From a virus: a stretch of DNA of 43,543 nt. Positions 1-7,438 of the stretch are shown one piece after another (within the stretch, counting starts at the first letter, position 1; every line of letters begins with the position of its first letter). The position numbers and the translations under genes are program-made. The notes beneath the pieces were generated by a model. The model was not told the DNA's origin, did not search any database, and was given only the letters and a program-made list of their open reading frames with translations. The stretch is taken from the IMG/VR virus record IMGVR_UViG_3300034523_000200, positions 1-43,543 of that record, one strand, 5' to 3'.

Positions 1-127
1 GCCAGGGTGGCCGTAGCAATCGGGCGGGTCGGCGCACGCGCAACGGCCCCGCCGGAGGTAGTCGGGCTGGACGTCGCCCACCCCGGCCACCCACACCACC
101 CGTTCCGGTTCCGCGTCCGCCGCCTCG
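1..127. repeat. terminal direct repeat, copy 1 (assembly overlap)
   Basis: These 127 bases are identical to 43417-43543. The repeat lies inside the tape-measure coding frame, and joining the two ends over a single copy keeps that frame open. This fits a circular sequence cut at an arbitrary point with one k-mer of overlap. It does not look like physical phage ends, which would not normally fall in the middle of a structural gene. Confidence 0.93.
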
Positions 128-872
128 CCCACCCACCCCCCCAGCCCCAGTCAGCACTGTTGCCCGCCTGACGTCCGCCGCGAGCAAAATCAGCAAGCTT
201 GGCAAGGGAATACCGGGCGGATCTCTTCTTGAGGCTGGCTTGAAGGCCGTGGACACCTATCAGAATGCCGAAACCACACAAGCCAAGGCCGAGGGTTACG
301 GCGAAGCAGCGGGCGGCTTGGCGGGGACGATGGCTGGCGCAGCGACAGGCGCCGCGATTGGTTCGGTCGTGCCGATCATTGGCACGGTGGTCGGCGGGAT
401 GATCGGCGCTTACTTGGGCGGCATGGGCGGCGACGCCTTGGGCGGCCTGGCGGGCAAGTCTCTGTTTGGTGGGAATGAGCCGGTGGTGGTGAAAGCCCCG
501 GAAAAGACCGCCGAAGAAAAGCGCCTTGAATCCGCACAGCGCCCGGTGGTTTCGCCGCAGGCCGTTACGCGTAACGGCGCGGCGCCCTCGATGCCGACGT
601 TTGGTGAGGTGGCTCGCTCGTTTGAAAGCCCGACGGCACAAACCCCTATCGCCGCCCTGATGAAGCCGCTGCAGAAGGCTCAGGCCCCAGCAGCGCCGGC
701 CAAGATCGAGCAGAACACCACCAACGCGCCGGTGTTCAACATCACCGTCGCCGGAGACGCCAAAGACCCTCGGGCCTTGGCGAACGAACTGATGCCGGAG
801 ATTCAGCGCCGCTTCGATGAGATGGCGCAGCAGGCCAGCCGGCGCAGCATGAGCGACGAGCCACATATCTAA
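1..872 (+). CDS. tail tape measure protein, C-terminal part (continues from 41481)
   Basis: This is the 3' part of the tape-measure gene that begins at 41481. Across the circular junction the full gene is 2808 nt and encodes 935 aa. The reading frame enters at base 3. The first residues form a Gly/Arg stretch and then a Pro/Arg-rich low-complexity linker up to about base 170. After this comes a Gly/Ala-rich hydrophobic segment (about bases 320-470, with PIIGTVVGGMIGAYLGG) of the kind seen near tape-measure C-termini. The last ~60 residues include an FNITVAGDA-like strand. The gene ends nine bases before the gpU start, as in P2-type tail operons. The tape measure sets tail length and fills the tail tube. 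Confidence 0.85.
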   Translation, partial: QGGRSNRAGRRTRNGPAGGSRAGRRPPRPPTPPVPVPRPPPRPPTPPAPVSTVARLTSAASKISKLGKGIPGGSLLEAGLKAVDTYQNAETTQAKAEGYGEAAGGLAGTMAGAATGAAIGSVVPIIGTVVGGMIGAYLGGMGGDALGGLAGKSLFGGNEPVVVKAPEKTAEEKRLESAQRPVVSPQAVTRNGAAPSMPTFGEVARSFESPTAQTPIAALMKPLQKAQAPAAPAKIEQNTTNAPVFNITVAGDAKDPRALANELMPEIQRRFDEMAQQASRRSMSDEPHI

Positions 873-881
873 GGAGGACGG

Positions 882-1727
882 ATGGAATATGTAGCCAAAT
901 TGCAGTCAGGCCTCAAGTACATGGTGGAGGCGGGCGAGGCCGGCCGCAAAAACGTGGACGGCATGCTGGGCCCGGTCAATGGCGCGATCAGCTCCATGAC
1001 GGGCGCAGCGGATGAGTTGGAGAGCCTGCCTTTTGTCGGGCCGGCCATCGGCGCCAAGCTGGGACGCATCACCGGGGCGATTGCCAACGCCCAAGCCAAG
1101 GTCGGCCAGGTCGCGGCGGTCTACGGAAAGGCCACGCGCGCAGCAGCCCAGGTGCAGGAGCGGATAGGGGTACTCAAGGAGCAAGGCACCCGGGCGATGG
1201 CGGCGGCCAGTAAGCTGGCTACCAAGTTCGGGTTCAAGGCGGACACCGTGGTGCCCACCGCCGCGCTGGCGCCGGGCGCAACCCCGGCCCCGGAGGCGGT
1301 CAAGGCGTTTCCGCATCTGCTGATCATGCAGCCGCTCAAGCCCAACGCACAGCCGTACTACTTCAACCTGGACACCGCCGCTTTCGATGAGCTGCGGCGT
1401 TCGACCGCGTACCGCTGGGCCAGCCAGGAGCGGCTTTCGCGCCGACCGGCGCAGCAGGCCGTGGGCATGGGGGAAGAAAAACTAACGCTCAAGGGCGCGA
1501 TTTTCCCGGGCTTCAAAGGCGGCTTAAAGCAGCTGGACACCTTGCGCAGCATTGGCCAGCAGTTACAGCCGCTGATGCTGACCACGGGTTACGGTCACGT
1601 CCTGGGTAGTTGGTGCCTGCTAAGCATCGACGACGAGCAAAGCGCGCTGCTGCAAGGCGGCATCCCCCGTAAACAGGGTTTCAGTTTGGAGTTTGCCCGC
1701 TATGGCGATGACATGCAGGACATCTGA
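882..1727 (+). CDS. U: P2 gpU-like tail terminator with N-terminal extension
   Basis: The protein has 281 aa. The C-terminal ~130 residues (from about residue 145) match phage P2 gpU family features: an early LKPNAQPYYFNLDT stretch, a central LTLKGAIFPGFKGG and a final FSLEFARYGDD. GpU caps the tail tube and fixes its final length. The N-terminal ~140 residues are Ala/Gly-rich and helical and are not part of standard gpU (about 150 aa), so this is an extended version. The ATG follows a strong AAGGAGG. The gene sits between the tape measure and gpX, the P2 order. The gpU call is confident; the role of the extension is unknown. Confidence 0.85.
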   Translation: MEYVAKLQSGLKYMVEAGEAGRKNVDGMLGPVNGAISSMTGAADELESLPFVGPAIGAKLGRITGAIANAQAKVGQVAAVYGKATRAAAQVQERIGVLKEQGTRAMAAASKLATKFGFKADTVVPTAALAPGATPAPEAVKAFPHLLIMQPLKPNAQPYYFNLDTAAFDELRRSTAYRWASQERLSRRPAQQAVGMGEEKLTLKGAIFPGFKGGLKQLDTLRSIGQQLQPLMLTTGYGHVLGSWCLLSIDDEQSALLQGGIPRKQGFSLEFARYGDDMQDI

Positions 1728-1908
1728 CGGAGATCTGCTGGACACCCTCTGTCACCACTACTACGGCCACCTACGCGGCACAGTGGAAGCGGTGCTGGAG
1801 GCCAACGAAGGGCTCGCCAAGGAGCCCCAGCCGTTCCGCGCCGGGCTGCTGATCCGCCTACCCGAGGTGGTGACGGCAGCGGACGAAGCCGTCCGTCTCT
1901 GGGATTGA
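1702..1908 (+). CDS. X: P2 gpX-like tail protein
   Basis: The protein has about 68 aa and fits the short gpX family, whose fold is LysM-like. It has the typical early 'DGDLLDTLCHHYYG' region and 'LAKEPQPFRAGLLIRLP' before the C-terminus. GpX is needed for P2 tail completion and may contact the hub. The start is uncertain: ATG 1702 has GGAG ten bases upstream, and ATG 1708 is also possible. The gene overlaps the end of gpU, indicating translational coupling. Confidence 0.8.
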   Translation: MAMTCRTSDGDLLDTLCHHYYGHLRGTVEAVLEANEGLAKEPQPFRAGLLIRLPEVVTAADEAVRLWD

Positions 1909-1967
1909 AGGCTATTTGCTATCAGCGCTCGGATCAGTACCATGGGCGTTTTGGTCGGTGGCCTTCT

Positions 1968-2293
1968 ATGGAAAGAGCAACGGAAATAATCACGAAACAA
2001 CGCACGACCTGGGGCGAAATTGGCTACCGGTTTAACTGGTTTTTCTGGGGAATAATTCTAATCATCCTGCTGGCAATGATTCCGGTTGTTGGCTGGTTAT
2101 TGGGGTTTGGGGTTTTCGGAACAATGCTTGGAAGGTTTTCGGCTTCCGCGAGAAAAGCCTTTTGGCGCGGTGCCCGAACTGTCGATCCCACTTTGAGCTG
2201 CAGCCAAAACCCGCAAAAACGTCCTGCCCCTACTGCCACTATCCGCTGTTGATCAGCGGCAACCAGCTGTTGCCGGATGCCGAAGACGATTAA
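1968..2293 (+). pseudogene. membrane/zinc-ribbon protein split by an apparent frameshift
   Basis: From ATG 1968 one frame encodes a short polar N-terminus and then a strong transmembrane segment (FFWGIILIILLAMIPVVGWL). This frame degenerates after about 2150 and stops at 2252. The frame one base back is open to TAA 2291 and encodes a clear zinc ribbon, CPNC-N15-CPYC (RCPNCRSHFELQ, then TSCPYCHYPLL). The most economical reading is one TM + zinc-ribbon protein of about 108 aa. It would be interrupted by a -1 shift near 2125-2160, possibly at the AAAA run 2153-2156. The cause could be a mutation, a sequencing error or programmed slippage. Function is unknown. The gene sits between gpX and gpD, where P2 has no such gene. 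Confidence 0.6.
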
Positions 2294-2310
2294 CCGTTTC
2301 CTTCCACCGA

Positions 2311-2334
2311 AGCCCCGCCGATGCGGGGCTTTTT
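2311..2334 (+). terminator. terminator-like hairpin directly before gpD
   Basis: There is an 8-bp stem, AGCCCCGC / GCGGGGCT, with loop CGAT and then TTTTT. The T-tract is followed within a few bases by CTGGAG and the gpD start. The structure is intrinsic-terminator-like but lies inside the late operon. It probably acts as an attenuator or mRNA-stabilising hairpin rather than as an operon end. Confidence 0.7.
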
Positions 2335-2352
2335 CGTTTCTGGAGCGACTCA

Positions 2353-3399
2353 ATGAAACCTGTCTTTCGCATCGTCGCGGACGGGCACGACATCACCGCC
2401 CTGATCAATGATCGACTGTTATCGGCCAGTACCACCGACAAGCCGGGCATCGACTCCGACGACTTCGAGTTGCGCCTGGATGATCGCGACGGCGCCCTGA
2501 CCCTGCCCAGTCGCGGCGCGAATATCGCGGTGTACCTGGGCTGGGAAAGCGACAGGCTGACCCTGCTGGGGCGCTACACGGTCGATGAAATCGAAGTCTC
2601 TGGCCCACCCGACACCGTGGTGATTCGCAGCAAGTCCAGCGACACGCGCAGCAGCGCCAAGACCACTCGCGATGGCAGCTGGGAGGGGGTGCCGCTGTCT
2701 AGCATCGTGGCCGACATTGCCAAGCGTAACGGCTGGATTCCTGAGTGCCCGGTCGACACCCTGGTCGAGCGGGTAGACCAACTGGGCGAGTCGGACCTGA
2801 ATTTCATCAACCGGCTGGCCAAGCTGCACGACTGCACGGCCAAGGTGGCGGACGGCAAGCTGTTGGTGTTGCCCCGCCAGGCGGGAAAAAGCGCGAGCGG
2901 CAAGGACCTGCCCAAGGTCACGATCCGCCGCAGTGACGTGAGCCGCTGGCAATTCCGTCTCGGCGACGACAACGTCAAGAGCGCGGTCAAGGCCAGCTAT
3001 CAGGATGACAAGGGCAAGTTGGTCACTGTTGAGGTGGGCAATGAGGCCACACCTGACGGGCTGCCGCCTGTTCATACGGACCGCCACATCCATGCCAACA
3101 AGAGCGCCGCCGAGGCAGCGGCCAAGGCACGCCTGGCGGGCTTCAACCGCTCGACGGCCGGGGTTCGCCTGGAAATGCCCGGGCGTACCGATCTGTTCGC
3201 CGAGTCGGAAATCGATGCGCGGGAGTTCAAGGAAGGCTTGGACGGCAGCTACCTGGTGGATTCAGTCCAGCAGGTCTGGACCCAGGCGGGGTGGTCAACC
3301 ACCGTCGAGTGTAACGGCGGCAAGAAAGGCAAGGCCGACGCCAAGGGCAAGAAAAAGCAGAAAGCGCCGCTTAAGGTCGTGGACCTGTCGGCGCAGTAA
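2353..3399 (+). CDS. D: P2 gpD-like baseplate hub (late control D family)
   Basis: The protein has 348 aa, the usual size for gpD. It starts with the family-typical 'PVFRIVADGHDITALINDRL', followed by 'DDFELRLDDRDGAL'. It also has 'LNFINRLAKLHDCTAKVADGKLLVL' (the VgrG-like hub region) and a Lys-rich tail. GpD forms the central hub of the contractile baseplate, on which the tail tube assembles and to which the spike (gpV, 30124-30684) binds. It is preceded by a hairpin and CTGGAG. The order U-X-D follows P2. Confidence 0.9.
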   Translation: MKPVFRIVADGHDITALINDRLLSASTTDKPGIDSDDFELRLDDRDGALTLPSRGANIAVYLGWESDRLTLLGRYTVDEIEVSGPPDTVVIRSKSSDTRSSAKTTRDGSWEGVPLSSIVADIAKRNGWIPECPVDTLVERVDQLGESDLNFINRLAKLHDCTAKVADGKLLVLPRQAGKSASGKDLPKVTIRRSDVSRWQFRLGDDNVKSAVKASYQDDKGKLVTVEVGNEATPDGLPPVHTDRHIHANKSAAEAAAKARLAGFNRSTAGVRLEMPGRTDLFAESEIDAREFKEGLDGSYLVDSVQQVWTQAGWSTTVECNGGKKGKADAKGKKKQKAPLKVVDLSAQ

Positions 3400-3434
3400 C
3401 ACCATCCCTATCGACTACAAATTTCAGCTATCCA

Positions 3435-3458
3435 GCCCGCCCAGCGCGGGCATTTTTT
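3435..3458 (+). terminator. terminator-like hairpin before the endolysin
   Basis: The stem GCCCGC / GCGGGC has a five-base loop and is followed by TTTTTT. CTGGAGA and the endolysin ATG come directly after. This is the same architecture as the hairpin at 2311-2334. Confidence 0.65.
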
Positions 3459-3474
3459 CGCCTGGAGAAAAGTT

Positions 3475-3900
3475 ATGACTGCAACCGATAAAGACCGCGA
3501 CATCCTCGCTCGCACGCTGTGGGGTGAGGCGCGCGGCGAAAGCCTGGACGGCCAGATCGCCGTGGCTTGGACAATCCGAAACCGCGTGAACGATGGCAAG
3601 GCCAAGTCGTGGTGGGGGGAGGGTTATGCCGGGGTGTGCCAGAAGCCGTACCAGTTCAGCTGCTGGAACAAGAACGATCCGAACTTCGCCTACCTGAGTG
3701 GCGCGAAGCCGATCCCGTTCCGTGAGTTTGCTCAGGCGCAGATCGCCGCTGACCATGTGATGGCTGGCAAGGTGCCAGACCCCACTGGTGGCGCCACGCA
3801 CTATTACGCGACCACCATGACCAAGGCTCCGGACTGGGCAGCCGGTGCCAAGCAAACGCTGAAGCTTGGGCATCACGTCTTCTTCAAGGATGTGCCATGA
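3475..3900 (+). CDS. SleB-like cell wall hydrolase (endolysin)
   Basis: The protein has 141 aa and one domain. The start, 'DILARTLWGEARGESLDGQ', is characteristic of the SleB/CwlJ cell-wall hydrolase family and contains the conserved acidic GEARGE motif. 'VAWTIRNRV', 'KPYQFSCWN' and 'DPTGGATHYY' follow, all typical of phage members. It should cleave peptidoglycan at the end of infection. No signal peptide is visible, so release should depend on the holin encoded far upstream at 21223. The start follows CTGGAGA. It is followed, with overlap, by a DUF6527-like gene and the spanins. Confidence 0.88.
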   Translation: MTATDKDRDILARTLWGEARGESLDGQIAVAWTIRNRVNDGKAKSWWGEGYAGVCQKPYQFSCWNKNDPNFAYLSGAKPIPFREFAQAQIAADHVMAGKVPDPTGGATHYYATTMTKAPDWAAGAKQTLKLGHHVFFKDVP

Positions 3901-4247
3901 CAGCCTTCGTCAGATTGTCCCGCGTACTGGCCAAGTCCGAAGCGGATCGGCTGTTCTTCGGATGCCCAGGCTGCGACATGATCCACGGTATTTCGCACGG
4001 TCCAGGCCCAGGGCCACGCTGGGGCTGGAATGGCGATGTCGAGAAGCCAACCTTCACGCCCAGCGTGCTGGTGACATGGAGCGAACCGAGCGACAACCCG
4101 GGCGAATTTGACAATACCTCTAAGGACGTGAAGAAGGTCTGTCACTCGTTCGTGACCGATGGTCGAATCCAGTTTCTCGGCGACTGCACGCATGAACTCG
4201 CCGGCCAGACGCTCGACCTTCCCGATTGGGATGAGGGGGGCGCATGA
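3897..4247 (+). CDS. DUF6527-like small protein with conserved cysteines
   Basis: The protein has 116 aa. It carries FGCPGCDMIH near the start, WGWNGDVEKPTFTPSVLV in the middle, and CHSFV and GDCTHELAGQ near the end. From memory this matches a family often found beside phage lysis genes (DUF6527, frequently misannotated as ammonia monooxygenase). The paired cysteines suggest a bound metal. The start overlaps the endolysin stop (ATGACA), and the end overlaps the spanin start. The molecular role in the phage is not known, and the family assignment is by motif recall only. Confidence 0.6.
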   Translation: MTAFVRLSRVLAKSEADRLFFGCPGCDMIHGISHGPGPGPRWGWNGDVEKPTFTPSVLVTWSEPSDNPGEFDNTSKDVKKVCHSFVTDGRIQFLGDCTHELAGQTLDLPDWDEGGA

Positions 4248-4618
4248 GTGCCGTGACATGGCGAGCGCCTGGCATTGGTGTGGCGCTAGTCCTGCTGCTG
4301 GCCACCGGTACCGGGCTGGGCATCTGGCTTGCCGCCGGGCACTACCGGCCGCTGCTCGATACCGCGAACAGCGATCTATCCATAGCCAAGGCTGGGCGTG
4401 ACAACCTGGAAGCTCTCGCAGGCGAGCAGGGCAGAAAGCTCGGCGAGTTGGTTCTGGCTGGCGAGGTGCGGGAGCGAGCTGCCGCTCAGCTAATGACTAA
4501 AGCGAAGGAAGAGGCCCAGCCCGACTACGCCGCCGCCAATCGGCTGCTGCAGGAGCGGATTGGTGGCGACCCGGCCCAGGCTGCCGCCTCAATCATTGAT
4601 GAGGAGCTGGGGCTATGA
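4244..4618 (+). CDS. i-spanin (Rz-like inner membrane spanin)
   Basis: The protein has 124 aa. An N-terminal hydrophobic helix (VALVLLLATGTGLGIWLAA) anchors it in the inner membrane. The rest is charged and helical, giving the periplasmic coiled coil expected of Rz. It is directly followed by a lipoprotein gene that overlaps its stop, the classical Rz/Rz1 pair. Spanins fuse the inner and outer membranes in the last step of lysis. The function is assigned by topology and context, since spanin sequences are poorly conserved. Confidence 0.8.
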   Translation: MSAVTWRAPGIGVALVLLLATGTGLGIWLAAGHYRPLLDTANSDLSIAKAGRDNLEALAGEQGRKLGELVLAGEVRERAAAQLMTKAKEEAQPDYAAANRLLQERIGGDPAQAAASIIDEELGL

Positions 4619-4896
4619 GTCGAACTGCCGGCTTTACACCTGGTGTAATGATGGTCGTGTTGTGTTCTGCGCTGGCGGGGTGCGCAACCCGAGAGCCCGA
4701 GGTGCGTACTGTGCGGGTAGAGGTGCCGGTGCAGGTTCCCTGCAGGGCGCCGGTTGTTTCGGCGCCTGCGTTTGCTGCTGCTGGCTTGACGAAAGCCGAC
4801 ACCCTCGAAGTGAAGGTGCGCGCATTGCTTGCCGAGCGGCGGCAGCGAATCGGGTATGAAAAGGAGTTGGTCGCGGCAGTGGGGGCGTGTCAGTAG
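4615..4896 (+). CDS. o-spanin (Rz1-like outer membrane lipoprotein)
   Basis: The protein has 93 aa. A signal sequence ends in the lipobox LAGC (about residues 20-23), followed by the short Val/Pro-rich stretch RVEVPVQVPCRAPV. This is a normal o-spanin arrangement. The ATG overlaps the i-spanin stop (ATGA), so the two should be translated together. The mature lipoprotein would sit in the outer membrane and bind the i-spanin across the periplasm. It closes the late operon. Confidence 0.82.
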   Translation: MSRTAGFTPGVMMVVLCSALAGCATREPEVRTVRVEVPVQVPCRAPVVSAPAFAAAGLTKADTLEVKVRALLAERRQRIGYEKELVAAVGACQ

Positions 4897-5040
4897 AGAT
4901 CAACTCAAAAAGGGAGGGTGCATCAATATCAAACCAATCGCCGTCCCTGCCCCGCAAGTCCAGCCAAGGCTTTTGCTCTGCGCACAAAGCGTAGCGAGCC
5001 TATCACCTGTTTTTATCCATACAGTAAGGTCTTGCTTTTT

Positions 5041-5835
5041 ATGTCCTCACCCATCATCCCTTGGATGGGCGGCAAACGCCGCCTGGCCGACCGCCTTATT
5101 CCCCTCTTCCCACCCCATGAATGTTACGTCGAAGTCTTTGCCGGTGGCGGCGCACTCTACTTCATGCGACCCCAGGCCGCGCCCACCGAAGTCCTCAATG
5201 ACATCAATGGCGACTTGGTCACCCTGTATCGTGTCGTGCAAAACCACCTCGAAGAGTTCGTACGCCAATTCAAATGGGCGCTCAGCTCGCGCCAGATTTT
5301 TGAATGGCAGAAGATGACCCGACCAGAAACCCTCACCGATATCCAGCGCGCCGCCCGATTCTTCTACCTGCAGCACCACGCTTTCGCTGGAAAGGTCACG
5401 GGTCAGACGTTCGGTACCGCCACCACCGGCCCGGCCACCAACCTGCTGCGGATCGAGGAGAATCTATCGGCCGCTTGGCAGCGCCTGGCTGGCACCTACG
5501 TTGAAAACCTCCCCTGGCTTGAATGCGCCGAACGCTACGACCGTGCCCACACCTTTCACTACATGGACCCGCCTTACTGGCAGACCGCTGGTTATGGCGT
5601 GGACTTCCCGTTCGAGAACTATGAGCGAATGGCCGACTTCATGCGACGGTGCAAAGGCAAGGTGATGGTCAGCATCAACGACCATCCGGATATTCGGCGG
5701 GTGTTCGAAGGCTTTCATTTCGAGACGTTGGATATCCGATACACCACTACAAACCAGCGCCAAGGCAAAGCCGAGGTCAGCGGGGAGCTGGTGATCATGA
5801 ACTGGGAACCAGCGGAATTGGGAGGGTTGTTTTAG
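5041..5835 (+). CDS. D12-class N6-adenine DNA methyltransferase (Dam-like)
   Basis: The protein has 264 aa from ATG 5041. The earlier GTG at 4918 would add a non-homologous tail. It shows 'PIIPWMGGKRRLADRL' (SAM-binding entry), 'YVEVFAGGGALYF' (motif I) and the catalytic DPPY in 'HYMDPPYWQTAGYG' (motif IV), in the order of the D12/Dam class. It should methylate the N6 of adenine in a short target, probably to protect phage DNA or to influence regulation. The specificity cannot be read from the sequence. It lies alone between the spanins and attP and ends upstream of the hairpin at 5905. Confidence 0.9.
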   Translation: MSSPIIPWMGGKRRLADRLIPLFPPHECYVEVFAGGGALYFMRPQAAPTEVLNDINGDLVTLYRVVQNHLEEFVRQFKWALSSRQIFEWQKMTRPETLTDIQRAARFFYLQHHAFAGKVTGQTFGTATTGPATNLLRIEENLSAAWQRLAGTYVENLPWLECAERYDRAHTFHYMDPPYWQTAGYGVDFPFENYERMADFMRRCKGKVMVSINDHPDIRRVFEGFHFETLDIRYTTTNQRQGKAEVSGELVIMNWEPAELGGLF

Positions 5836-5876
5836 CGACTATCGCTGGTGATCTGGGCTGGAAATTGATTGTGCGG

Positions 5877-5895
5877 TTACGCCAGCTTTACGCCA
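5877..5895 (+). repeat. integrase arm-type sites, left pair (TTACGCCA x2)
   Basis: TTACGCCA occurs at 5877-5884 and 5888-5895, exactly 11 bp apart. The same pair with the same 11-bp spacing recurs at 6083-6101, on the other side of the presumed attP core and just before int. Paired direct repeats one helical turn apart, flanking a core, are the usual form of integrase arm sites. Confidence 0.7.
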
Positions 5896-5904
5896 GACGA
5901 AAAA

Positions 5905-5929
5905 AAAGGCCTTGAAAATCAAGGCCTTT
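5905..5929. terminator. bidirectional intrinsic terminator beside attP
   Basis: A perfect 11-bp stem, AAAGGCCTTGA / TCAAGGCCTTT, has loop AAA. On the - strand it is followed by eight Ts, and on the + strand by TTTCTTTC. It can end methylase transcription. It also sits just beyond the tRNA-like 3' end at 5941-5960 in - orientation, where a tRNA gene would have its own terminator. Confidence 0.8.
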
Positions 5930-5940
5930 CTTTCATTGCT

Positions 5941-5960
5941 TGGTGCCCCGAGGGGGAATC
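5941..5960 (-). other. candidate attP core: tRNA 3'-end identity
   Basis: Read on the - strand, these 20 bases end in CCA and fit tRNA positions 57-76. They comprise T-loop GATT, T-stem 3' strand CCCCC, acceptor strand TCGGGGC, discriminator A and CCA. Upstream bases do not continue a tRNA, so only the 3' end is present, as expected for an attP core that rebuilds a host tRNA gene on integration. It lies between the two arm-site pairs and beside int. Which tRNA is targeted cannot be determined here. Confidence 0.6.
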
Positions 5961-6082
5961 TAAAAGGTTTGCTCAGCAAGTTGCAGATAGTAGCAGTTTC
6001 CTGCAAACCCTTGCCATGAAAGGCTTTCAGGGTGATTTACTCAGACAGTTCCGGGCGTATAGTTTCAATGGCGTGATAGTCT

Positions 6083-6101
6083 TTACGCCATTTTTACGCC
6101 A
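6083..6101 (+). repeat. integrase arm-type sites, right pair (TTACGCCA x2)
   Basis: TTACGCCA occurs at 6083-6090 and 6094-6101, again 11 bp apart, 14 bp before the int start. With the left pair it brackets the tRNA-like core. A degenerate inverted copy (TGGCGTGA) lies at 6069-6076. Confidence 0.7.
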
Positions 6102-6114
6102 AGGGGGATTCGGC

Positions 6115-7113
6115 GTGGCGTCATACAGAAAACGAAGTGGTGGATGGCGTGCGGAGGTGGTGAAGCTCGGCATTAGGGATTCCCAGACTCTACCGACGAA
6201 GGCGGCAGCTATCGCCTGGGCGACACACCGCGAAGCTGAGATTCTCGCGGGAGCCGGGAAAGCCAAGACCGGCAACCACATGACTTTGTCAGACGCGCTC
6301 AGGCGATACAAGCGCGAAGTTTCTCCGACCAAGGCTGGTCAGCGCTGGGAAGAGTTGCGCCTGGATAAAATGGATAACGAGCTGACGTTTGTGGGCGAGT
6401 TGATCGGCGACGTCTCTGCTGACCAAATTGCTGAATGGCGTGACCTTCGCCTTAAGAAGGTTGCGAGTCCGTCAGTGCGGCGTGAGATGACGCTGCTTTC
6501 TTCGGTCTTCGAAATTGCAAAGCGGGAGTGGAAGTGCTGCAAGATTAACCCGGTGCGTGAGGTGAAGCGCCCTAGCAACGGTCGCCCGCGTGATCGTCGG
6601 GTGTCTGCTGCCGAAGAGAAGGCACTCATTGATCGGTTTGGGTTCGTCGATGGCGTAGCGCCATCGACTCTACAGCAAGAGTTGGCATATGTGTTTTTGC
6701 TGGCACTCGAAACGGCCATGCGACAAGGCGAGATACTTGGGCTGACGGTAAAAGCTGTTCGCCTCAAGGATCGATACGTCCGGCTGGATATGACCAAAAA
6801 TGGTGATAGCCGCAACGTGCCTTTGACCCGGCGTGCAGGTGAGTTGCTGAAGGTGTTGCTAGGCGAGAGGGTGGAGGATGGTGCGGTTTTCAGACTCGAA
6901 TCCGCGTCTGCGGATGCAATGTTTCGGAAGGTGAGGGATGAACTAAAGATCGTTGACTTGCACTTCCATGATACCAGGCATGAAGCCACGACCCGTCTTG
7001 CTCGAAAGGTCGATGTGCTCGACCTGGCTCGCATTACCGGGCACAAGGACCCGCGTTCTTTGATGGTCTATTACAATGCCACTGCCGCCGAGATGGCGGC
7101 GAGGCTGGATTGA
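6115..7113 (+). CDS. int: tyrosine site-specific integrase
   Basis: The protein has 332 aa from GTG 6115, chosen because GGGGGA lies six bases upstream and the sequence then begins 'ASYRKRSGGWRAEV', a usual N-terminal arm-binding start. A longer frame reaches back through the attP sites and is unlikely to be translated. The catalytic domain shows the first Arg in 'ETAMRQGEILGLT', the HxxR box in 'LHFHDTRHEATTRLA', a later His in 'ITGHKDPRSLMVYY' and the Tyr nucleophile there. It recombines attP with a host site. It converges with the excisionase-like gene, 10 bp away. Confidence 0.93.
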   Translation: MASYRKRSGGWRAEVVKLGIRDSQTLPTKAAAIAWATHREAEILAGAGKAKTGNHMTLSDALRRYKREVSPTKAGQRWEELRLDKMDNELTFVGELIGDVSADQIAEWRDLRLKKVASPSVRREMTLLSSVFEIAKREWKCCKINPVREVKRPSNGRPRDRRVSAAEEKALIDRFGFVDGVAPSTLQQELAYVFLLALETAMRQGEILGLTVKAVRLKDRYVRLDMTKNGDSRNVPLTRRAGELLKVLLGERVEDGAVFRLESASADAMFRKVRDELKIVDLHFHDTRHEATTRLARKVDVLDLARITGHKDPRSLMVYYNATAAEMAARLD

Positions 7114-7123
7114 AGGGCAGTGG

Positions 7124-7438
7124 TCACGCAGCTTTGCGGGCGGCACGCGGGACGGGCAGCTTTGCGCGGTTCTGACGAGCCCATTTGATTACTTCCCCGG
7201 CAAACCATCTTTTCACTGCCTTGGCGCCGGTGGCGCATGGCTGAAATGCCAACGGAAAACCGGGCTGTACAACGATGCGGCGTTCAACTGTGTACTGGGC
7301 CAGCTTCAGATATTGAGCGATATCGTCAGAGGTCCATAGTTCGTCGTCGATCGAGACTTTGGGTGCGCGCAGCTCATTTACCAAGGCGCGGAGTGTGGCC
7401 AGCAGATCCTCGCTGCTTTCTAGTGCCGGGGTCGTCAT
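7124..7438 (-). CDS. excisionase / AlpA-like DNA-binding protein
   Basis: The protein has 104 aa. The central part 'ELWTSDDIAQYLKLAQYTVERRIV' is a winged-helix/HTH of the AlpA-MerR type found in excisionases. It is followed by 'KRWFAGEVIKWARQNR', the usual end of that domain, and a basic tail. It lies tail-to-tail with int and is the last gene of the leftward operon, the normal place for a recombination directionality factor. Its start overlaps the upstream mini-gene (ATGA). Excisionase is the best call; a transcriptional regulator is possible. Confidence 0.65.
   Translation of the reverse strand: MTTPALESSEDLLATLRALVNELRAPKVSIDDELWTSDDIAQYLKLAQYTVERRIVVQPGFPLAFQPCATGAKAVKRWFAGEVIKWARQNRAKLPVPRAARKAA

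Noticed and set aside
5009-5030. LexA-like box (CTGT...ACAG) before the methylase gene
   Set aside because: The half-sites are separated by ten bases instead of the eight required by the LexA consensus, so it is probably a chance match.
5941-5960. Complete tRNA gene
   Set aside because: Only the last 20 bases fit a tRNA. No D-arm or anticodon arm is present on either side.
5869-6114. Integrase starting upstream at 5869
   Set aside because: The extension covers the arm sites and attP core and has no homology-like features. GTG 6115 has a strong ribosome site.
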